Shown one piece after another: positions 11,744 through 14,468 of a DNA stretch of 14,468 nt. Numbering within the stretch: position 1 is the first letter of the stretch; every line of letters starts with the position of its first letter. The position numbers and the translations under genes are program-made. The notes beneath the pieces are model-generated. The model worked only from the letters and a program-made list of their open reading frames with translations. It did no database searches and was not told the origin of the DNA. The DNA comes from Spirosomataceae bacterium (GTDB taxonomy: Bacteria; Bacteroidota; Bacteroidia; Cytophagales; Spirosomataceae). The stretch spans positions 1 to 14,468 of the forward strand of contig JALOLW010000043.1 of NCBI GenBank assembly GCA_025455795.1, given 5' to 3'.

Positions 11744-14095
11744 ATGAAAACGCGCCTTCTTTTTTTATCTCTACGTGCCGAAGCACAGGTTATTCGTTAT
11801 TGGTTATTCGTTATTGGTTTTGGGGTAGGGGGCTTCGCTTACGCCCAAGATAACACTTACAACCTCGTGCCTTTTCCGGCGCAGTTTATGGGCCAAAACG
11901 GGCAGTTTTCGCTCAACGCCCAAACACAAATCATCCTCACCGCCAAAGATGTAGCCCTCAAACCCATCGCGCAGTCGCTGGGGAGTGCCATCAAAGCTGC
12001 TTCCAAATTACCGCTTCCTATTGCGGTCAAAGCCGCGCCTAATGCCAAAAACGTCATCCATGTTCGTCAAAACAAAGCCTTGCCGCTCGGTGCCGAAGGC
12101 TACAAACTCAGCGTCAATGCCGACCGCGTGATTTTGGAGTCGGCCACGCCGCAGGGGGCTTTTTACGGAATGCAAACCTTGCTCCAACTCCTGCCTGTAC
12201 AGGTGTTTAGCCCCACGCCCGTCGAAAATATCAAGTGGACGATGCCCGCTTGCGAGATTCAGGACAAGCCGCGTTTTGGTTACCGTGGCTTGATGCTCGA
12301 CGTGTCGCGGCACTTTATGCCCGTGTCTTTTGTCAAAAAATACATTGATTTGATGGCTTTCCACAAAATGAACACCTTTCATTGGCACCTCACCGACGAC
12401 CAGGGTTGGCGCATCGAAATCAAAAAATACCCCAAACTCACCCAAATAGGGTCCAAGCGCAAGCAGTCGCCCGTGGGTAATTATTTTGAAAACTACCCCC
12501 AGCAATTTGACGGAAAAGAACACGGTGGATTTTATACCCAAGCCGACATCAAAGACATCGTAAAATACGCCCAAGCGAAGTACGTGACCATCATCCCCGA
12601 AATCGAAATGCCAGGCCACGCGGGTGCGGCGTTGGCGGCTTACCCCGAACTCGGTTGTGAGTCTGCCAAAGTCTATGAAGTCTTTACCAATTGGGGCGTC
12701 AATACCGACGTGTTTTGCCCCAACGAAAAAACTTTTACGTTTTTGCAAGACGTATTGACCGAAGTATTTGCGCTGTTTCCGAGCAAATACGTCCACATTG
12801 GCGGCGACGAATGTCCCAAAGATGCGTGGAAACAAAGTGCTTTCTGTCAAGATCTTATCAAAAAACAAAAGCTCAAAGACGAACACGAGTTGCAGAGCTA
12901 TTTCATCAAGCGCATCGAGAAATTTGTCAATTCCAAAGGACGTGCCATCATCGGTTGGGACGAGATTTTGGAAGGTGGACTCGCCCCCAACGCGACCGTG
13001 ATGAGTTGGCGCGGCACGTCGGGGGGCATCGAAGCCGCCAAGCAGAAGCACAACGTCGTGATGACCCCCACGACTTACTACTATTTGGATTATTATCAGG
13101 CCAATCCTGCCAAAGAACCACTCGCTATCGGGGGCTATTTGCCCATCGAAAAAGTCTATGGCTACGACCCCGCCGATGGCTTCGATGCGGCTTCGCAAAA
13201 GTACATCTTGGGCGTACAGGGCAACATTTGGACGGAATACCTCAATACCCCCGAAAAAGTAGAGTACATGGTGTATCCACGGGCCATTGCCATTGCCGAA
13301 ACCGCTTGGATGCCCGCTGGACCCAAGAATTTTGTGGATTTTGCGTCGCGTCTCAAAGACCAACTCAAACGCTTAGACTATACCAAAACCAACTACTCGA
13401 AGCGCATTCTCGACATCACGGCCAGTACGCAGTTCAACGACCAAGGACAACTGCAAGTGCGCCTCGAAAAACTCGACAACGACAGCAAAATGTACTATAC
13501 CCTCGATGGCAAAACACCCACCACGGCCTCGACGGAGTATTTTACGCCCATCACACTCACCAAAACCACCACCGTCAAGGCCATGACAACGGCGGGGACG
13601 CAGTTTGAGGAAACGTTTTTTATTCACCGTGCCAAAGGGAAGCCTTACACTTACGCCCAAAAGCCCGCCGACGGTGTGGATGATAACGTCAAGAAACTCA
13701 CCGACGGGCAAATCGCTCAAAGTCCGCGCAACGCCAACGAATGGGTAGGAATTCGGGAGAAAGATTTAGAAATCACAATTGATTTGGGCGAAGTGCGCCC
13801 CGTGACCAAAGTAACGGCCAACTTCTTGAAATCTATCATGGCGGGGACGTTTCCGCCGTCGTCGGTGGAGATTGGCCTCTCGCGCGACGGAGAGAGTTTC
13901 AAAGACGCCATTGCCCAGCCCGTGACGTATCAGTTGGACGGCCCGTGGGAGATAATGCCCGTAGTGGCCGATTTCAAAACTGCCCGCGCTCGTTATGTGC
14001 GTGTGAAGGCCAAAAATCCAGGCCCTGCCCCCGCAGGCCACCCCGCCGCAGGCAAGCCCACCCGCGTAGCCATGGACGAAGTTGTAGTGGATTGA
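11744..14095 (+). CDS. Secreted beta-N-acetylhexosaminidase (GH20), multidomain
   Basis: This 783-residue enzyme removes terminal beta-linked GlcNAc or GalNAc from chitin, peptidoglycan or glycan fragments. After the signal peptide (ending near AYAQ, residue 35), a GH20b domain spans about 38-170. The catalytic TIM barrel (about 178-525) has GYRGLMLDVSRHFMP, HWHLTDDQGWRIEIKKYP, EIEMPGHAGAALAAYPEL and HIGGDECPKDAW, with the Asp355-Glu356 pair, then WDEILEGGLAP and QGNIWTEYL. A chitobiase-type C-terminal domain (YYTLDGKTPT, about 565-630) and an F5/8 type C carbohydrate-binding domain (about 640-783) follow. Export to the periplasm or surface is likely. The signal peptide is odd: residues 11-26 come from a mini-hairpin plus heptamer repeat and look like an insertion. 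ATG 11744 is the only good start. No clear promoter box is seen. Confidence 0.96.
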   Translation: MKTRLLFLSLRAEAQVIRYWLFVIGFGVGGFAYAQDNTYNLVPFPAQFMGQNGQFSLNAQTQIILTAKDVALKPIAQSLGSAIKAASKLPLPIAVKAAPNAKNVIHVRQNKALPLGAEGYKLSVNADRVILESATPQGAFYGMQTLLQLLPVQVFSPTPVENIKWTMPACEIQDKPRFGYRGLMLDVSRHFMPVSFVKKYIDLMAFHKMNTFHWHLTDDQGWRIEIKKYPKLTQIGSKRKQSPVGNYFENYPQQFDGKEHGGFYTQADIKDIVKYAQAKYVTIIPEIEMPGHAGAALAAYPELGCESAKVYEVFTNWGVNTDVFCPNEKTFTFLQDVLTEVFALFPSKYVHIGGDECPKDAWKQSAFCQDLIKKQKLKDEHELQSYFIKRIEKFVNSKGRAIIGWDEILEGGLAPNATVMSWRGTSGGIEAAKQKHNVVMTPTTYYYLDYYQANPAKEPLAIGGYLPIEKVYGYDPADGFDAASQKYILGVQGNIWTEYLNTPEKVEYMVYPRAIAIAETAWMPAGPKNFVDFASRLKDQLKRLDYTKTNYSKRILDITASTQFNDQGQLQVRLEKLDNDSKMYYTLDGKTPTTASTEYFTPITLTKTTTVKAMTTAGTQFEETFFIHRAKGKPYTYAQKPADGVDDNVKKLTDGQIAQSPRNANEWVGIREKDLEITIDLGEVRPVTKVTANFLKSIMAGTFPPSSVEIGLSRDGESFKDAIAQPVTYQLDGPWEIMPVVADFKTARARYVRVKAKNPGPAPAGHPAAGKPTRVAMDEVVVD
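11775..11786. other. Perfect mini-hairpin in the GH20 signal-peptide region
   Basis: GTGC-CGAA-GCAC is a perfect 4-base stem with a tetraloop, directly followed by the heptamer repeat at 11788. Its position at the left edge of the suspected inserted segment (11774-11821) suggests that it belongs to that element. Confidence 0.4.
11788..11819 (+). repeat. Tandem 14-bp (double heptamer) repeat inside the GH20 gene
   Basis: The unit GGTTATTCGTTATT is repeated 2.3 times. It can be read as alternating heptamers TTATTCG and TTATTGG. It is translated in frame as VIRYWLFVIG within the signal peptide. Heptamers of the TTATTNG kind are known to me as dispersed short tandem repeats in some bacterial genomes; that this is such an element is inference. 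Confidence 0.75.
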
Positions 14096-14111
14096 TAAAT
14101 TTTAAACTATT

Positions 14112-14468
14112 ATGGATAAGCCTGCATATCCTTTCAAAGTTCTTGAAGATGGACAACGTTTTGAATTTCAAAGTATTAGTCAAAAAAGAGTTGTTCAAAA
14201 AGTGGTTGAATTTAGGGAGTTAGAGACCGCCAACATCTATAATCTGGCACTTGTAGATATAAAACAAGATGGCACATTTGATGATATGAGTGTCACTAAC
14301 AATCAGGACATGGAAAGAATCATTGCAACTGTTATTCGTACAATTCAGGTGTTTCTCACATTTAAACCTTCTGCCAAAGTGTTTTTTATGGGGAGTACGC
14401 CGTCACGAACAAGACTTTATAGAGGAATCATCAACAAATATCTTGCACAGGCAGAACAAATTTATGAA
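14112..14468 (+). CDS. DUF6934-like protein (3' end missing)
   Basis: The ATG lies 16 bases after the GH20 stop, and 119 codons are visible before the window ends. The protein starts MDKPAYPFKVLEDGQRFEFQSIS and contains NIYNLALVDI, DDMSVTNNQDMERIIATVIRTI and KVFFMGSTPSRTRLYRGIINKY. This pattern matches small Bacteroidota proteins that I recall as DUF6934, with no known function. There is no signal peptide or membrane segment, so it is probably cytoplasmic. The gene is visibly AT-richer than the GH20 gene before it: the first 60 bases hold 21 G or C, and AGA and ATT codons are common. That suggests acquired DNA. Read-through from the GH20 transcript is possible, as no terminator separates them. 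Confidence 0.7.
   Translation, partial: MDKPAYPFKVLEDGQRFEFQSISQKRVVQKVVEFRELETANIYNLALVDIKQDGTFDDMSVTNNQDMERIIATVIRTIQVFLTFKPSAKVFFMGSTPSRTRLYRGIINKYLAQAEQIYE

Noticed and set aside
12008..13363. 451-codon open frame on the minus strand inside the GH20 gene
   Set aside because: It is antisense to a gene with clear GH20 motifs, and its translation is rich in Phe/Val/Gly/His with no recognisable domain, as expected from the complement of a codon-biased gene.
12691..13608. 305-codon plus-strand frame inside the GH20 gene
   Set aside because: It is a +2 shadow frame with Arg/His/Gln-rich translation and no motif; the GH20 frame explains the region.

Overview
The window is dense bacterial DNA carrying 14 genes: 12 complete and one cut at each end. 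The likely source is a Bacteroidota member, probably Cytophagales. The signs are four matches to the Bacteroidota -7 promoter box TAnnTTTG placed 21-36 bases before start codons, very few Shine-Dalgarno sites, a histidine kinase with the AHQLGTP type of H-box, a DUF2400 (TIGR02757) protein, FKBP lipoproteins and a DUF6934-like protein. The exact genus is not determined.

Left part (1-4025): the end of an endonuclease/exonuclease/phosphatase (EEP) family gene runs tail to tail into a membrane sensor histidine kinase on the minus strand. The kinase is divergent from hemA (glutamyl-tRNA reductase, first step of tetrapyrrole synthesis), across a 278-base control region holding both promoters and a perfect palindrome. 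hemA overlaps a membrane-anchored DUF1684 gene.

Middle (4031-7065, minus strand): a run reading ruvB, an Rpn/PD-(D/E)XK nuclease gene with a C-terminal 8 x 12-bp repeat, a 66-residue membrane protein, and a DUF2400 gene with a glycosylase-like motif. Three of the four are DNA-related, and the last two genes overlap by 4 bases.

Then (7199-10304, minus strand): an AraC-type regulator, an M16-fold protein that has lost its zinc motif, and a lipoprotein with two FKBP domains. The M16-like and FKBP genes look co-transcribed.

Right part (10467-14468, plus strand): tadA (tRNA adenosine deaminase), a Mn-type superoxide dismutase gene, a long imperfect hairpin that probably ends its transcript, a four-part secreted beta-N-acetylhexosaminidase (GH20), and the start of a visibly AT-richer DUF6934-like gene.

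Most of the window is housekeeping or ordinary accessory content. The points most worth a second look are a heptamer repeat plus mini-hairpin that appears to have been inserted in frame into the GH20 signal peptide, the repeat-bearing Rpn gene inside the ruvB/DUF2400 run, and the catalytically dead M16 protein. I did not see a clearly new multi-gene defence or secretion system, CRISPR array, tRNA or insertion sequence. No gene-free stretch exceeds 300 bases.
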